Part shown: in pieces, positions 1 through 13,300 of the stretch
Position numbering within the stretch: position 1 is the first letter of the stretch
How the letters are laid out: every line of letters starts with the position of its first letter
Assembly: GCA_963931925.1 (NCBI GenBank)
Contig: OZ007567.1
Coordinates: 80,423,186 to 80,487,185, forward strand
Direction: 5' to 3'
DNA: 64,000 nucleotides
Source: Onchidella celtica
Taxonomy: Eukaryota; Mollusca; Gastropoda; Systellommatophora; Onchidiidae
Position numbers and translations under genes: made by a program
The notes under the pieces: model-generated
Told to the model about the DNA's origin: nothing
Database searches by the model: none
Seen by the model: only the letters and a program-made list of their open reading frames with translations

Positions 1-41
1 GATAACGACATGCACCTCTGGTCCCGAGCCATGTCGTTATC
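1..41. repeat. Perfect 12-bp inverted repeat at window edge
   Basis: GATAACGACATG (1-12) and CATGTCGTTATC (30-41) enclose a 17-nt GC-rich loop. The arm may continue beyond the window, so it could be a terminal fragment of a foldback repeat or an RNA hairpin. Confidence 0.6.
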
Positions 42-3000
42 GGGAGAGTGCACTGTACAATTAATCAGGTGGAAATAAAATAAAAATACACATGATAAAC
101 ATAGTGTGTACATAATTTTGTGTGCAAATAAACTCTGTCTCTGTGTGCCCCATTCTGCAGATCTCAAAAGGTGGTGTTTTGGGCTTGATTTTTTTTGTTT
201 TCTTTTGCAAGAACTGGAAAGTATTCTGTTGTTTTTTTTTGGTGAACTGTACCTTGTAAACGGTTTTTAATTTTTGTTATTGAAATGGTGACACAGTGAT
301 TCAAGTTGTATTGAACTGCAGCTTTCAGATTTCATTTTGAGAGCAGCACAGAAGTATCTGCAAAAAAAGTAATTTGAGAAAATGTTAGCAGGGAATTAGT
401 ATTCTTATTTTTGCATGTTATGTAATGGCTTGAAGTCACTTAGCAGTTTTGCATCTATATTTGTGGCTCTTGCATGGCATGTAAGATTAAACACAGTGGC
501 ATCTCAAAAATTGGTGGTAGCATGCCCAGAGAAGAGCCATGGCAGGAAACACTTTTTGGTCAAGTTTGGTTATTGCAAGTGTATATTACTATTGCGGAAA
601 CATTTTTAAAAGTTGGATCTATGAATGTGGTTGGGTGCAATTTTTTTCCTTTCCATATGATTTACCACTTTGGTCGTACTGATTTTTGCATTTGAGTGTA
701 AAAACTTTCCATACTGTTATTATTACAACACATTTCCAGAGATGGTGATGTTTAGAGAATTGATTAAAAAAAAAACATTTGATAAAGAGATTGTAAAATA
801 AATTACATGGAGCAGTAGATCTGCTTTGCAATGATACATTAATTGTTCTGATGGCATGATCTTGAATTTCAGCTTGTGCTGGATGAAAACTCTTTGATTT
901 TGTGTATTTTTTATGTTGATGAAGTACCAGTATCCTTTTTTTTTTCTTCTTTAATTTTGTTGCTATTAGGGGTAAAATTCATGATTATTGAGTATTATGC
1001 ATTTTTGGTAAAGGGACGTACACCGCAAATTCATACTCTGAAATGAGAGAACCAGAGGCAGATAGTTTATACGAAACTTGTTTGATATACATGTGTATTG
1101 TGTTCATGAAGAGATCAATGGCAGGCTGATACAGTGGAGTACCTCTGTTGATCCTAGTTTAAACTGAAGGAAATACATCACGCAGGCTGGCAATGGCATT
1201 ATTTCCTGTAAATGTTCTGTTTTTGATGTACCAGTATGCGATGTGTTCTGCTTTTTTTAAAAATCTCCACAAATCTTGTTATAAATTAATGAACTGACAA
1301 TGGAGAGAGATGTTCTGGGGTGTTTGTTTGTTTCTGTATTTTCATTACAACTGCATACATGTGCAGCAGAAGTATTTGGGGATTAAGAACATAGAACGGG
1401 AAAACAAATGTCAATGACATCCTTCATTGTTGTGATGTCAAGGTGATCAAGATGATGAGAGATTAGAAAATTTCACTTTGCGGATTAGGTAGGATTTGCA
1501 GTTTGTGCAGGTGAATGGTTATCTTTGTGCAAAGTACAAGCCAAATGGAAAAGATAAAATGTTGAAGTTTTTAGTTTTACAAAACATAAGTGGTGACATT
1601 TTTAATTCAGATTTTAAGGTATGTGGTAGTGGTATTGATACAACTTGCAAGTGTATTTATATTCACAATTCGTTTATTTACAAATTAGAATTCAATACTG
1701 GCAAGTGCCCAAATCTTGCAAATTGAGAAAAACAGAATGCAGAATTGATCATTCCTTATTCACATATTGTATTTTTATTTATTGCCAGGAATTTTCGTTT
1801 GAACGAAAATGGGGCTGGCATTCACTGCAAAAATCAAGGCTGGAAAGCATGAAATAAGTGCTAGGTCCAAAGAAAGTGAGGAAAATGTTAAATCGTTGGA
1901 ACCAATCATAGGCAGATCATATCTTGTATATAACATATTTAAACATGTAAATAAAGACTGTTATTATGTATTCATGTGTTGTTGCTATTTTTCTGCTTTT
2001 CTTCTTCCGCTACAGACATTCTTCGATATGGACGTCATTCAAATAAATAGCTTCATAAAGTCAGGCTTTGTAAGAAAAACATTTTTATCACACAGTTTAC
2101 AAATTATATCTGCCACTGTCTGAGAGCACATTCATGTACATTTTTACTCTTTCTCTGAGGCTAGAACATTCAAACATCTCAGATATTGCATCTATTTACA
2201 CAAGATATACACATTGTGATAGACAATACATACATGTATGATGTACAGACCTGAATTTCTTAATGATTATGAAACTTATCTGAAAGAAGAATGTACAATT
2301 TTTAAAAAAAAAAAAAAGGTATACTAACATAGCTGACAGGAAATACTTGTGACAACTGATACAACACAGGAAGACTGAATTAACGAAGGATTTACAAAAC
2401 ATTACAGAAAAATGAAATTAATGTTAATGCTTTCAACCTTACAAATTCTAAATATCGCAGTGACCCACGCTGATGTAAGAGATAGCTGAAAAAATGTTTA
2501 ACCTGGGATAACATTTACCATGTCGTATTATCCACTGAAATATATTTTGCTATCATCCATCATAATCTTTTTTTGCTCCAGCATGACATGTGCCATCATA
2601 AAATCTCACCACTGTGCTGCTGTAGCTCTGGGAACGGCTATCCAGCATTTATCACAAGAAATGTTCAGTAAAATCTGAATATGCTTTCATGGTAAATTTT
2701 CACATGAGGTAATAACAAGAGGAAGAACAGGAAAATAAATCCAAAACTGTAGGGTTGATTGCTGACTTTCAAATGTAATTTCAGGATTTTATATGGTTTT
2801 TCGAAGTTTATTTTTCAGTTTTCAAGGTTAAACTTCAGTAAAATTGCAGCAGGTGGTAACATAACCCTAGACTGAGAACTTGTCCATAATACAATGTACC
2901 CTTTGTCTTAGAAGTTCCAATCTGATGATGAAAGATTTCACTGGACAGCAGTTGGAAGTTCTCAAATTTCAACGAAACAAACATAATACATGTACATCTT

Positions 3001-3564
3001 GCTCCTGAGAAAGGGTTATGTACACAGAACATTGTTTTCTGATGATACAGCCAGTGCATCCAATGACTCCATACAGAGTGATAAATACAATCCCAGCACA
3101 AATTCTTACGGGGGCCCAAAGCCTTCAACTGAGGCCCCCAAGAAAGAAAAGATCTTGCAGTACTTTTATGGCATGAGGAGTTCAACATTCAAAATCTTCC
3201 ATACAACTGATAAACATGTCATCATCCATCTCATGGACTGGCATACCAATGATTATGACAGTTTTGAGTTATGACTACTTCATCATTGCCTGTGGAGAGA
3301 GGTTTTCTCTAAAAGCTACACCTTGATATTTTTACTAGTTTTGAAGTAATGAGTGAAAACTTTTTTTACCACAGCCAAGAATAACAAAGGCGACCTCTGA
3401 AACATTGTAATGCTCTACTGTCGAGTAAGAAAATTGACACACCAGTGCATGACATGGATGATAATTTTATGGAGCCTACATACAATTTGGTGGGTGTACA
3501 ATGTATATAACATGTATCAAAAATAGGCCTGCAAAATGGTAAATCACTAAATGCCATCAGAAAC
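42..3564. other. Left flank without a recognised gene
   Basis: AT-rich sequence with many short random frames. It may include the 3' UTR of a plus-strand neighbour to the left (AATAAA at about 64 and 1951) or distal BOD1L 3' UTR. A frame at 2990-3274 has mildly coding-like composition but no recognisable domain. Confidence 0.35.
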
Positions 3565-3862
3565 GGACATGGTGGTCTAGAGCCAGTAGAGGCATGGTGC
3601 TCACCTCTCGTGCCGAGGGTACTGGGTTCAAATCTCAGTCAGTGCAGGAATTTTGGGATTTTTTTTCATATTTTCTTGTCCCTGATCCTACGGTGGGTAG
3701 GATCGAGCACCTGGGGTCCTACTCTTCTCTGATAAGGACAAAAAACTCGGAGGGCCCATGTGCACGTTGCGCACATTAAAGATACCTTGGCTGTTGGAAA
3801 TAAAGAAGGGCAGGCCGAAAAGGCCGCTGCCCGGGCAAAATTAAATAAAAATTTATCTACTC
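3565..3862 (+). mobile_element. tRNA-derived SINE
   Basis: A tRNA-like head with B-box GGGTTCAAATCTC near 3621-3633 and an A-box-like GTGGTCTAGAG near 3572, then a body with GTGCACGTTGCGCACATTAA and an A-rich tail. The GCAC(A/G)TTAAAGAT word resembles a central domain shared by many invertebrate SINEs (from memory). A run of 17 C follows at 3872-3888. Confidence 0.65.
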
Positions 3863-3998
3863 TCTCCCAATCCCCCCCCCCCCCCCCCAACGCCATCCGG
3901 CACTACACTGTGGCGACGGCATGACTGCTCCAATTGTAACTGGGCTACAATGACACAAAGGCAAATTTCCCAAAATGGGATTAAAGGAGTATACTTAA

Positions 3999-6212
3999 CA
4001 GGGTTCCCGCGCACCCCTGGAATTCCAGGGGCCCCTGGAAAACCCCTGGAATTAAATATTTTTAGTAAAAGTCCTGGAAAACCCCTGGAAATTGAGGATT
4101 AGTCCTGGAAAATCCCTGAAATTCTGTTGGGGTTTAAATAGCGTTGAAAATTCCGTTAAAGTTGAGTTTCAGTGAAGAAATTTAAGACGCAAAACTTCCG
4201 ATCGCGCACTCGATAATTGGTACTAAAACTACTTTGATACACAATGACCCGTATCGTGTGATAGCTAAGCCCAGCGAAGCAGTAATGGGGGATAACCGCA
4301 GAACTACAGGTATGACCATTCGTGCGTGACTTGTCTTGAAACAAAGACTGGTGCGTTAGCCATGCAGTGTCTTTCCATGTGTGGATCTTGAATGCGTCCT
4401 AAAATTTATTGAGATACATGCAGTTGAATGCACAGGCCTACCTGATGACTACCGTAAATATTCGTGTGTAATGCGATAAATATTATACGGCACGGTACCA
4501 AAATAATCAAGCCAGATTGGTTTTGGGCGAGGCGAACTCGGTTTTGGGAGTTAGGTGGGGCATGATAGCACCAGTGTAAGATTTCACAAATTTTAATCTG
4601 CTACTAGTGCTAGCATTGCCGATCTCATCAGCTCAGGTGCGGTCATGGGTCGATCAAATGAAGATAGATATAGTGTTACGGCGAACGATGCGTTTTTTTA
4701 AAGTTATTATTTTGTTCTTTTTCATTCTTATTTCCAATTGGCCAACTTGTGCCACTGATTCTACCCGGGTCGGGCATCGTGTGTTAGTATGTATGTGTGT
4801 GTGCGCGCGAACGGTAGGGAGAAACAGCAAACGGGTTGCACGCGTGGGCAAATTATGCGCGCTGCCCTCATTAAAAAAAATAATAATAATGCAATACGCA
4901 TGGAATCGTTTTCTCGGAAAGCGGAGTAGCGGCGGTGGGCACCGGCAAAGATGTCAAACTGCTCATTCGGTCAGTGAACGTCGATTAACCCTTTCAATAC
5001 TGAAACAACATTGCTGCTAACTCTTTACTGCTGCATCAATTGCAGGTTTTGTTCCATCCATCACTTGCTTTTAAATATAGATCAGTAGCCTGATTAAGAT
5101 TCATATTTACCATTGAAAATCATTGAAATGCGTGAATCTTGATATCAACTGGTCTTGGGAAATCTAGCTTTCATGGCGTCAGTATTCAAAGGATTAAAAA
5201 TGTTGCGCCATGCTAAGCTGGGCTTGGCTGACGACACAAGTGTCGCTAATGCTAGTAGGAGGGCGAAAAATGGACGACTCAGGCGTCTGTGGGAAGCGCT
5301 AGCGACGGTGTGAAAAACTTTTGGTTTATGATAATATCGGCTTGTCGCAACTGGCGGTATTAATCAATCAGGATAAACCTAACTACGGATTTGGATCTAG
5401 TTGTTTTTGATTTTGAGGTGAGTTGTGAAACAAAGGGTGGTGCCTTGGTCATTCTGGCTCAGTGTTCTTCCACATGGGCATTTTTTTTTTTCGGTTGTTC
5501 TTCTATTTAAATTTATAGAGAGGGTCGAATACTTTGTATCTGATGAGTAGATCTAGATAGTTCTTGCTGTGGATCTGGCAGTTTTGAAAGCAGTAGATTA
5601 AATAGTAGTAACGTTAATTAACTTGATACAATCAACCTTTAAAAGAGTTCCTGTCAGGACTGAATTGCATACACTAGTATTATAATAGTAATATTATATT
5701 GATTAATTAGCATTGATGCAAGGAACTTTAAAGAAACATCTGTCTTTATAATGTTAATAGCCTTGGTGCAAGGAACTTTGAATCTTCCAGGAGGATTGAA
5801 CTGCATTTATAATATTAACAGACTTGAATAAGGCACCTTTACTGGAGCATCTGTCGGGGAAATGGACTTGAGATAACTGAACTCTTCAGTGTGGATTTAC
5901 TATGGTTGAACTCTAGATAGAGAAACAGTTTCTTTGAGTGCTGCATAATTTATTACTTGCAATGTTTGTCTGTCACAGGTCCTTAATTTTTGTTGTTGTT
6001 GAAAATCCTTAAAATAATGAATTTGTGTGAATCCTGTTTAAAACATTAGTCAAGCATCGATACAGTGGACAAAACTCTTTAACTAAAGTAAATAAATAAG
6101 TATATTTTCTCAGTATTCGTACATCTGAGTACCCCTGGAATTTAACATTTTACCCCTGGAAAACCCCGGAAAACCCCTGAAAAAAATTTCTTAAAGAGGT
6201 GCAGGAACCCTG
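3999..6212. mobile_element. hAT-like non-autonomous element, 2.2 kb
   Basis: Ends CAGGGTTCCCGCGCACC and (reverse complement) CAGGGTTCCTGCACCTC. The flanking 8-mers ATACTTAA and ATACTAAA agree at seven of eight, as expected of an aged hAT duplication. Subterminal CCCCTGGAAAA words repeat on both sides (about 4013-4110 and 6125-6180). No transposase was found. A smaller TTAA MITE is inserted at 4989-5193, and about four degenerate 70-bp repeats (GCAAGGAACTTT) lie at 5630-5860. It sits about 500 bp past the BOD1L stop, in its 3' UTR or flank. Confidence 0.7.
4989..5193. mobile_element. Short TTAA MITE nested in the hAT-like element
   Basis: Flanked by TTAA (4985-4988 and 5194-5197), with ends CCCTTTCAATACTGA and (reverse complement) TCCTTTGAATACTGA. 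205 bp, noncoding. Confidence 0.75.
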
Positions 6213-6728
6213 ATACTAAATACCAAAAAAAAAAAAAAAACAATTCTCACATGAAAAAAGAACATGGAAAGCAATCTCTATCTTTCTCCAAAGACCAATT
6301 AAATTATCTTAATTAACTTTGCAGAGACAGCCTTTCAAATACATGTAGAAAGTCAATCGTATTGAAATTACAGGACATCAATCTCCAGATTTTTTTACTG
6401 CAAATGGTCCAGCTATTGACAATTTAACTGTAGGGAAAACTGCAACTATAAGCTAGCTGCCATTTTCATGAGGATACACACGTGATTTTTTTTATATCCC
6501 ACATTTCTCTTTGGATAATTGCTAATACTATCCACAGCACTGTAACAATGCAAAATGACAGATCAGTACAAGTTAATCTACAGTAAAAGTACAAACTGAC
6601 AAGAACCTTTATAAAACTGTCTTCAGTATCAACTCTAATGATTAATTGCTTCACATAAAAAGAGTTTTATGTACTGTATTCACCATCAGTTGAATGTCCC
6701 AAAATTAAAGTTAGCACTGTCACTGCTA
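6213..6728 (-). other. Probable start of BOD1L 3' UTR
   Basis: 516 bp between the stop codon and the hAT-like element. No minus-strand AATAAA is evident, so the transcript end may lie inside or beyond the element. Confidence 0.4.
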
Positions 6729-9700
6729 TTATTTCTTCTGCTTCTTCATTGGTGGACTTTTCTCACTCTCTTTCTTACTTCTTGATTCACGAGCTGAAGG
6801 CAAAGAATTGGATCTACCCCTTGTCTGAGGTTTGGAAAGTTCTTGTTGCTGTTGCTGCTGCAGCCTTGTGCCTGGTCTCTGGGTACCTGGGCTACCACCA
6901 GCGCTGGATGATACAGATTTTTCTGCCTCTGGGGTGTTTTGTTTCCTCTTTCTACCTCTCCTGGAACTGTCCTCATTGGATGAAGTGGGAGAATTTGCAG
7001 ACCCTCTGCCTTCTGATGTTTCTGATGGGGAAACTGACCTCAGTCCAGACAATTCTAAATTTTCTGCTTCAGACTGAGAGACCTGTTCTGTGGTGAAATT
7101 ATGTTCAGACGGTGCACACGAGGAGCTCTCTAGTTCTACCATAGATTTCTGTGGAGCATCACCTGATGGTTCTGAGGGAGAAGCTACTAATGTCGCAGAA
7201 CTCCCAGGCTGAAATGTATCCTGTACACTTGACGCATGAACTGATCCCGAATCTGTTTCTGAAGATTGACTGTTTGGAGACGGCTCTTTATAATCTCTAT
7301 TTTGTGTGTCATCGCTGCTGGGAGCAACAGAAGTCAACTTACTTGAAGATATGCCAACAGGGACTTCAGGTGAGCCCCGCAATGTTCTTTCATCTTCTAT
7401 CTGTTTATATGATGCTGCTGTTGAAAATGACTCATCTGACGAAGAATGTTTATCTGCAGTACTAAAGGTACCAGACAGTCCAGAACTGTTCTTTTCCCCT
7501 CTATTCTCTTCTGAACAATTGTCACTTCTTGCCACTTCTGAAGGACAGCTATCACCGACAGTCTCAGTCAGCGTTTTCTGATGACCTTGGTCAGAACTGC
7601 TGCCTGGAAGGTTGAACAGTGGTGGCTCTCCCTCTGAAGCTTGCAGTTTTACTAAAGCTTGCTGTTGCGGTGACAATGTGGGTAAAGGCACTGGTTCCAT
7701 CGACAAGCTTGGGGCTTCCAAATGTTGAGCTCCTTCACTTTTAAGAGGTGATACCTTTTTAGGAGATATACCTTCTCTAGCAAGTTGGGGAGGTTCTGGG
7801 GTGGCAGGATTAAGTTCTTCAACAATGTTTTCATGGGGTGAATTTGACATGCCATTACTTTCCCTGACACTTGCTTCGGATGAAGACTTCACTGGTGACC
7901 ATGATGTTTCAGCAGGTAAAGAATGGCACAGGGAGGAAGACGTAACCTCTTCCTGGTCATGGAGAGTTGAAATTTCAGGCTTAACTGTCATTTCAATATC
8001 AGCAGGTTCTGAGGATGTGTTAGTTGTAGACAATACTGACAAGTCATCTGTATTTTGTGCATTTGATGAGTGCTGGGTGGCTGGGAAATCACCTGCTTGG
8101 TATGACAGAGCAGAAATGGGCCCCACATTCAAGTTGGATTCTTCTGATGGTTTAACAGATGGTGATGATATGTTAGCAGTATTGGTGCTGTTTAACCCCT
8201 CTTCTGATAATTTTACAGGTGATGATGGTATGACTGGTACTGATGTGCTGTTAAATTCTGTATTTTCTGGAGATTTCACAGGTGAAGATGGGATGATAGG
8301 TTCTGCTGACTTTACTGGAGAAGGGATAACAGGTACATCTGCGACTTTGGATTCTATATGTTCTTGTGATTTTACAGGTGATGATGGTATGATACGCACA
8401 GGTGTGCTATGTAATTCTGTATCTTCTGGAGATTTTACTGGTGAATATGAATTGTCAGGTTCTGTTGACTTTACTGGCGAAGATGGGATGACTGGCACAT
8501 GTGTGCAATTTGATTCACTATCTTTTGTTGACTTTACTGGTGAAGATGGGATGACAGGGACATGTGAGCTATTTGATTCACTATCTTTTGTTGACTTTAC
8601 TGGTGAAGATGGGATGACTGGCACATGTGTGCTATTTGATTCACTATCTTTTGGTGACTTTACTGGTGAAGATGGGATGACTGGCACATGTGTGCTATTT
8701 GATTCACTATCTTTTGGTGACTTTACTGGTGAAGATGGGATGACTGGCACATGTGTGCAATTTGATTCACTATCTTTTGGTGACTTTACTGGTGAAGATG
8801 GGATGACAGGGACATGTGTGCTATTTGATTCACTATCTTTTGGTGACTTTACTGGTGAAGATGGGATGACAGGTACAGGTGTGCTTTCTACTCCTTCGGG
8901 TGATCTTACAGAAGAAACATTAAAAACTTCTACAACTGGCACTGTTCTGTTAGAAGTTACTATTTTTTCAACATCAGGTCTGAAAGATTCAGAAGTGTCA
9001 ACAGTTTTTGAGGCAGCTGTCACCGAACCACTCACACTTGTGCCTACACTTGAATCTGATACATTCTCTGTAAATGCACTGTTGATACCTGTGCTACCAA
9101 GCTGCTCTGTTTGTTGAGATGTTAGTGAGGCTGTAGGGAAAACACTTTGTTGTGAAGTCCTGGTGTGGTCATTTTTCCTACTCTCTGCCAGCTCACCTTC
9201 TTCTCTCTGGGCCTCCCAGTTTGACTCAGGTGGGGGAGGAAGCACATCATTTTCATCTGGTGGAGGAGGTGGGGGATAACCTGCTGGCAATGGTGGTGAG
9301 TCCTGGGGCAATGGAGGTTGGAAGCCATCCGTGTCTTCTGGCAGTGGTGGCAGGTCAGAAGGCAGTGGAGGCTGGTGAGGTGAGAAACCCTGCATTAAGG
9401 CCGGATCAGGTTCATCACCAGGATAATCTGGAAGTTCTCCTGATGAAATTGAACTCCTTCCTGGAGACATTGGTGGTCTTTCAATTGACACTTCATCATC
9501 ATCTCTAGCATTGTCAGACAGCTCTGCTGAAACTTTTCGCCTTGTTGGAGAATAGATCAGTTCACTTGAAGAAATCGATACATTGCCGGGTGAGCCTCCT
9601 TGTCTTTTTCTCTTTGCTCTTGGTGAGCTGGAAGAATTGTGAGATGACGCAGAACTTCTACTGCGAGATCGCTTTTTTGCTTTTGCAGGTACCGTCTGTG

Positions 9701-10350
9701 GTTCTTCATCAGGGAAATATGGCAATTCATCAGAAGAGATAGACTCATGGCCAGAAGATAAATGCCTTTCTCGAGGCTGGTTGCTCAGGGGTATCGGCGG
9801 AACTTGTTCTAGTGGTTTATCTGGTGTATGATTTCTGTCTGCCCCTGATAATCTACTAGAAACAGAATGAGAGTGCAATGAAGCTGACTTTTCTCTTTCA
9901 GGGCTCTTTTTTCTCCTTTTCTTACTTCTTTTAGCTTTTCTCTTATGATGAGATGAGCGAGATGATGACGAGGATGATGATGAGCGAGATCTTGAACGTG
10001 ATTTTGATCTGGAATGCTTAGCTGCTGCGCGGGAATGTGATGACCTTGATGATGATGACGACGATGATGATGATGAAACAGGTGAGGGTGGTGATAAAGC
10101 TTTGAATAAAGATGATGAACCATGGTCTGAGGCTGGAGAACGGTGCTTTCGGCTGACACCTTCAATAGGATACGGAGGAGGAACATCATCTCTTTGCCGC
10201 ACTACTGAAGAACGGCTTTGTGAGCTAGCCTCTGACTCCCCACCATCATAGGTGACACCCATGGGAGATTTGACTCGTGCTGGTGCGATACCTTCATGGG
10301 GAACTGTGTATCTTGCCGAAGATGACGTGAACTGGCTGTGCACATTTGTG
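6729..10350 (-). CDS. BOD1L1: BOD1L exon 16, terminal exon with SR region and SPVK repeat array
   Basis: A 3.6-kb coding exon (residues 1303-2509), almost wholly low-complexity. In order it holds an SR/poly-Ser and basic region (SRSKSRSRSRSSSSSSSSR, KRSKKRRKKSPE) near 10080-9900, a Pro-rich block (PPPPPPDENDVLPPPP) near 9250, 21-residue repeats with VPVIPSSPVK near 8885-8465 and degenerate copies to about 8130, then Ser/Glu-rich sequence, a short Gln run and a basic tail ending SPPMKKQKK before the stop. The acceptor TTCTTTTCAG is at 10351-10360. The frame continues open to 10409 in the intron, but the ATG there is not needed because the phase matches exon 15. The 438-codon plus-strand frame across the repeats is an antisense shadow. 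Confidence 0.87.
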
Positions 10351-13300
10351 CTGAAAAGAAAATAAAGAGAAGTGTAAACTACCACTATCACACAAATTAC
10401 AGTCGACATTGCTTAAGATGATGTCCAGGGGACATAAAATTTAACATCATACTATCCGTTAAATCATCTTAAGCATTATTAAGTTATCTACCTTAGATAA
10501 AGTACATGTATGTTGATAAATGATGAAAGCAGTATTGTTATGTAAGTGACCTTTGGTTGTTTTTTTCTAAGGAGGGGGTATTTTTTGTGTGTAGGCCAAC
10601 GTGTAATAGGGTGTGTGAGGGGATATTGTTTTTAAAAAAAAATATTCACCCAAAGCGATGGTGTCTGAACATTTCTAAGGAAAATGTTCTGTTTCCATTA
10701 TAACCAAAGGGCAAAAATTAGCACACAATATTACCTGTCAGTCGACTTAACATTAGGTTGTTATATGTCTGTCAGTGTCAGCATGCAAGATACGCCAAGC
10801 AAACAAACATGGCTTGCATTTCCCTGTATTATTTATATAAATGTGAATATCATACAAGACCCTCCCGCTGGTCACACTCGCACCATGTAGCACTGAGCCT
10901 AAACTAAGGGTAGCCACACAAAGGCCACCGAATTCAGTCACCGAGCCCCTTGGCGCTTTAGGTGTGAAGAACTGCACTATATAAACGTGCCGAATCTAGG
11001 TGGGCTCTATGTGCAGTTGTTGAATTATATAGTGCAATTCTTCTCACCTAAAGCGCCTAGTGGCTCGGTGTCAAGACTAAATGTAGTAAAAGGGAAATAG
11101 CTTAATTAATATAGCCTAGAATGGGATATCAAGATTAAATACGTTGGCCTCAGAGTAAAAGCCAGTGCGCTTTTGTATTGACTATCGTAAACTTAATGAG
11201 GTTACGATATATGATGCTGAACCGATTCCCAACCAGGAGGATCTTTTTGCACAGTTAGCGAGGGCAACGATTTTTTCAAAAATTGACCTCTCCAAGGGCT
11301 ACTGGCAAATTCCCCTTGAGGAAAATAGCAAACAGTATACCGCTTTTCAGACCCCCTTGGGTCTGATGCAGTGGCGTTACATGCCCTTTGGGTTGGTTAC
11401 AGCCCCTGCTACTTTCGCGCGCATGATGACAATCTTGCTCCAACACATGCGTTCTGTTTTGTCGTACTTCGACGACATTTGTATTTATCAAGCCGACTGG
11501 TCGGGCCACCTAGTGGCCCTACGAGAAGTTTTTATCGCTCTTCGTCGAGCTGGCCTTACCGCTAAACCCAGTAAGGTATTTCTAGGATACAATCAAATCA
11601 ATTTTCTGGGCCATAAAATTGCCCATGGCGTTCAGACCCCGGACGACAATAAGATCACTACGATTTTAAAGCTTCAAGCCCCTCAGACAAAGAAACAAGT
11701 TCGTAGCCTATTGGGCTTCCTCAATTACTATAGAAAGTTCATTCCAAATTTTTCTTCGCTTACGGCTCCGTTGTCGGACCTAACGAGAAAGAATTTTCCT
11801 AACAAAGTAACATGGACAACCAAATGTGCGGATGCCCTTCGGACTGTTCAACGATTGTTTTCCACTTCCCCCATTCTCATACTGCCAGATATACACCAAA
11901 CATTTATTGTCCGCACTGATGCGTCGGACAAGGGAATAGGAGCTGTGTTGTTGCAGGAACGGGAGGATTCCTTGCGGCCATGCATGTACGCCAGCCGCAA
12001 GTTGCTCGATAGGGAATGCCGATACGCAATTATCGAGCGAGAGTGCCTCGCTATTATTTATGCTGTAAACGCATTCTCTCGTTATTTACTCATGTCCGAG
12101 TTTATAATTGAAACGGACCATCGTCCGTTGTTGTTCCTGAAATCAAACAGGGCTAAAAATGCTCGATTAACAAGATGGAGTCTTGCACTCCAGGAGTACC
12201 GGTTTGTTATCCGGGCTATCCCTGGCGGTGACAATTCGCAAGCTGATGTTTTGTCCCGTTTAATTTAATTTACCTATTAAAGAGTCTAACCCTACCCTGA
12301 AATCCTTGTTGGGGTGACCTTACTTGGAGAAACAAAAATCGTTACGGAAACAGCAACATGGAAAAACCAACGTTCTGGATGTGATGGACCTTCTGAGTAC
12401 CTCGCGACTCGTATGAATGCAAGTAGTGAAAGCCGAAAGGAAACTGCTAGCAGGATGAAGGAGGAACTGAACACCGCCAAAACCAAGACCAGGATTGGAT
12501 ATTGGAATGTTAGAACAATGTATGAATCGGGTAAGTTAGCACAAGTAACATCAGAGATGAGGCGCTACAACCTACACATCCTGGGTGTAAGTGAGAGCAG
12601 ATGGACTGGATCTGGAAGGATCAAAACATCCACTGGAGAAACCGTTCTCTACTCTGGAAGAGAGGATGACCAACATCATGAAGGAGTAGCCATCATCCTA
12701 AAGAAAGGACTGGACAAATGCTTGTTGGAGTGGAAACCAGTCAATAGCAGACTGATGAGGATGAGGATGAAAGGACGACACACAAACATCACTGTCATCC
12801 AATGTTATGCACCAACCAACGAAAACGACAACACAGACAAAGACGACTTTTATGAACAACTCCAGGGGGAAATGGACATGACGCCACGGCATGATCTCAT
12901 CATTGTCATGGGAGACCTCAATGCTAAGGTAGGTAAAGATGATATAAATTATGAAAGAGTAATGGGAAAACATGGAACTGGAACAAGGAATGACAATGGA
13001 GAAAGGCTTGTGGATTTTTGTGCCTTGAACAACTTAGTCATCGGAGGGACCCTTTTCACACACAGAGAAATTCACAAACTCACATGGAATTCTCCAAATG
13101 GAAGAGACAAGAACCAAATAGACCATTTGATGATCAACGGTATGTGGAGACGATCCCTTCTAGATGTGAAAGTGAAAAGAGGAGCTGACGTAGCCAGCGA
13201 CCACCATCTAGTGGCAGCACTTATCAAAATTAAACTGAACAAGACCGGAATCAAGACATCAAAGCAAAGACACCTTAATATTCAGAAACTGAGAGATGCA

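Noticed and set aside
7801-9117. 438-codon plus-strand ORF (DFTGEDGMTGT repeats)
   Set aside because: Exact antisense of the BOD1L SPVK repeat array; the multiple-of-three period and low-complexity codons keep both strands open.
10353-10409. Upstream ATG extension of the BOD1L terminal exon as a separate gene start
   Set aside because: A strong acceptor at 10351 and matching phase with exon 15 show this is intron sequence.
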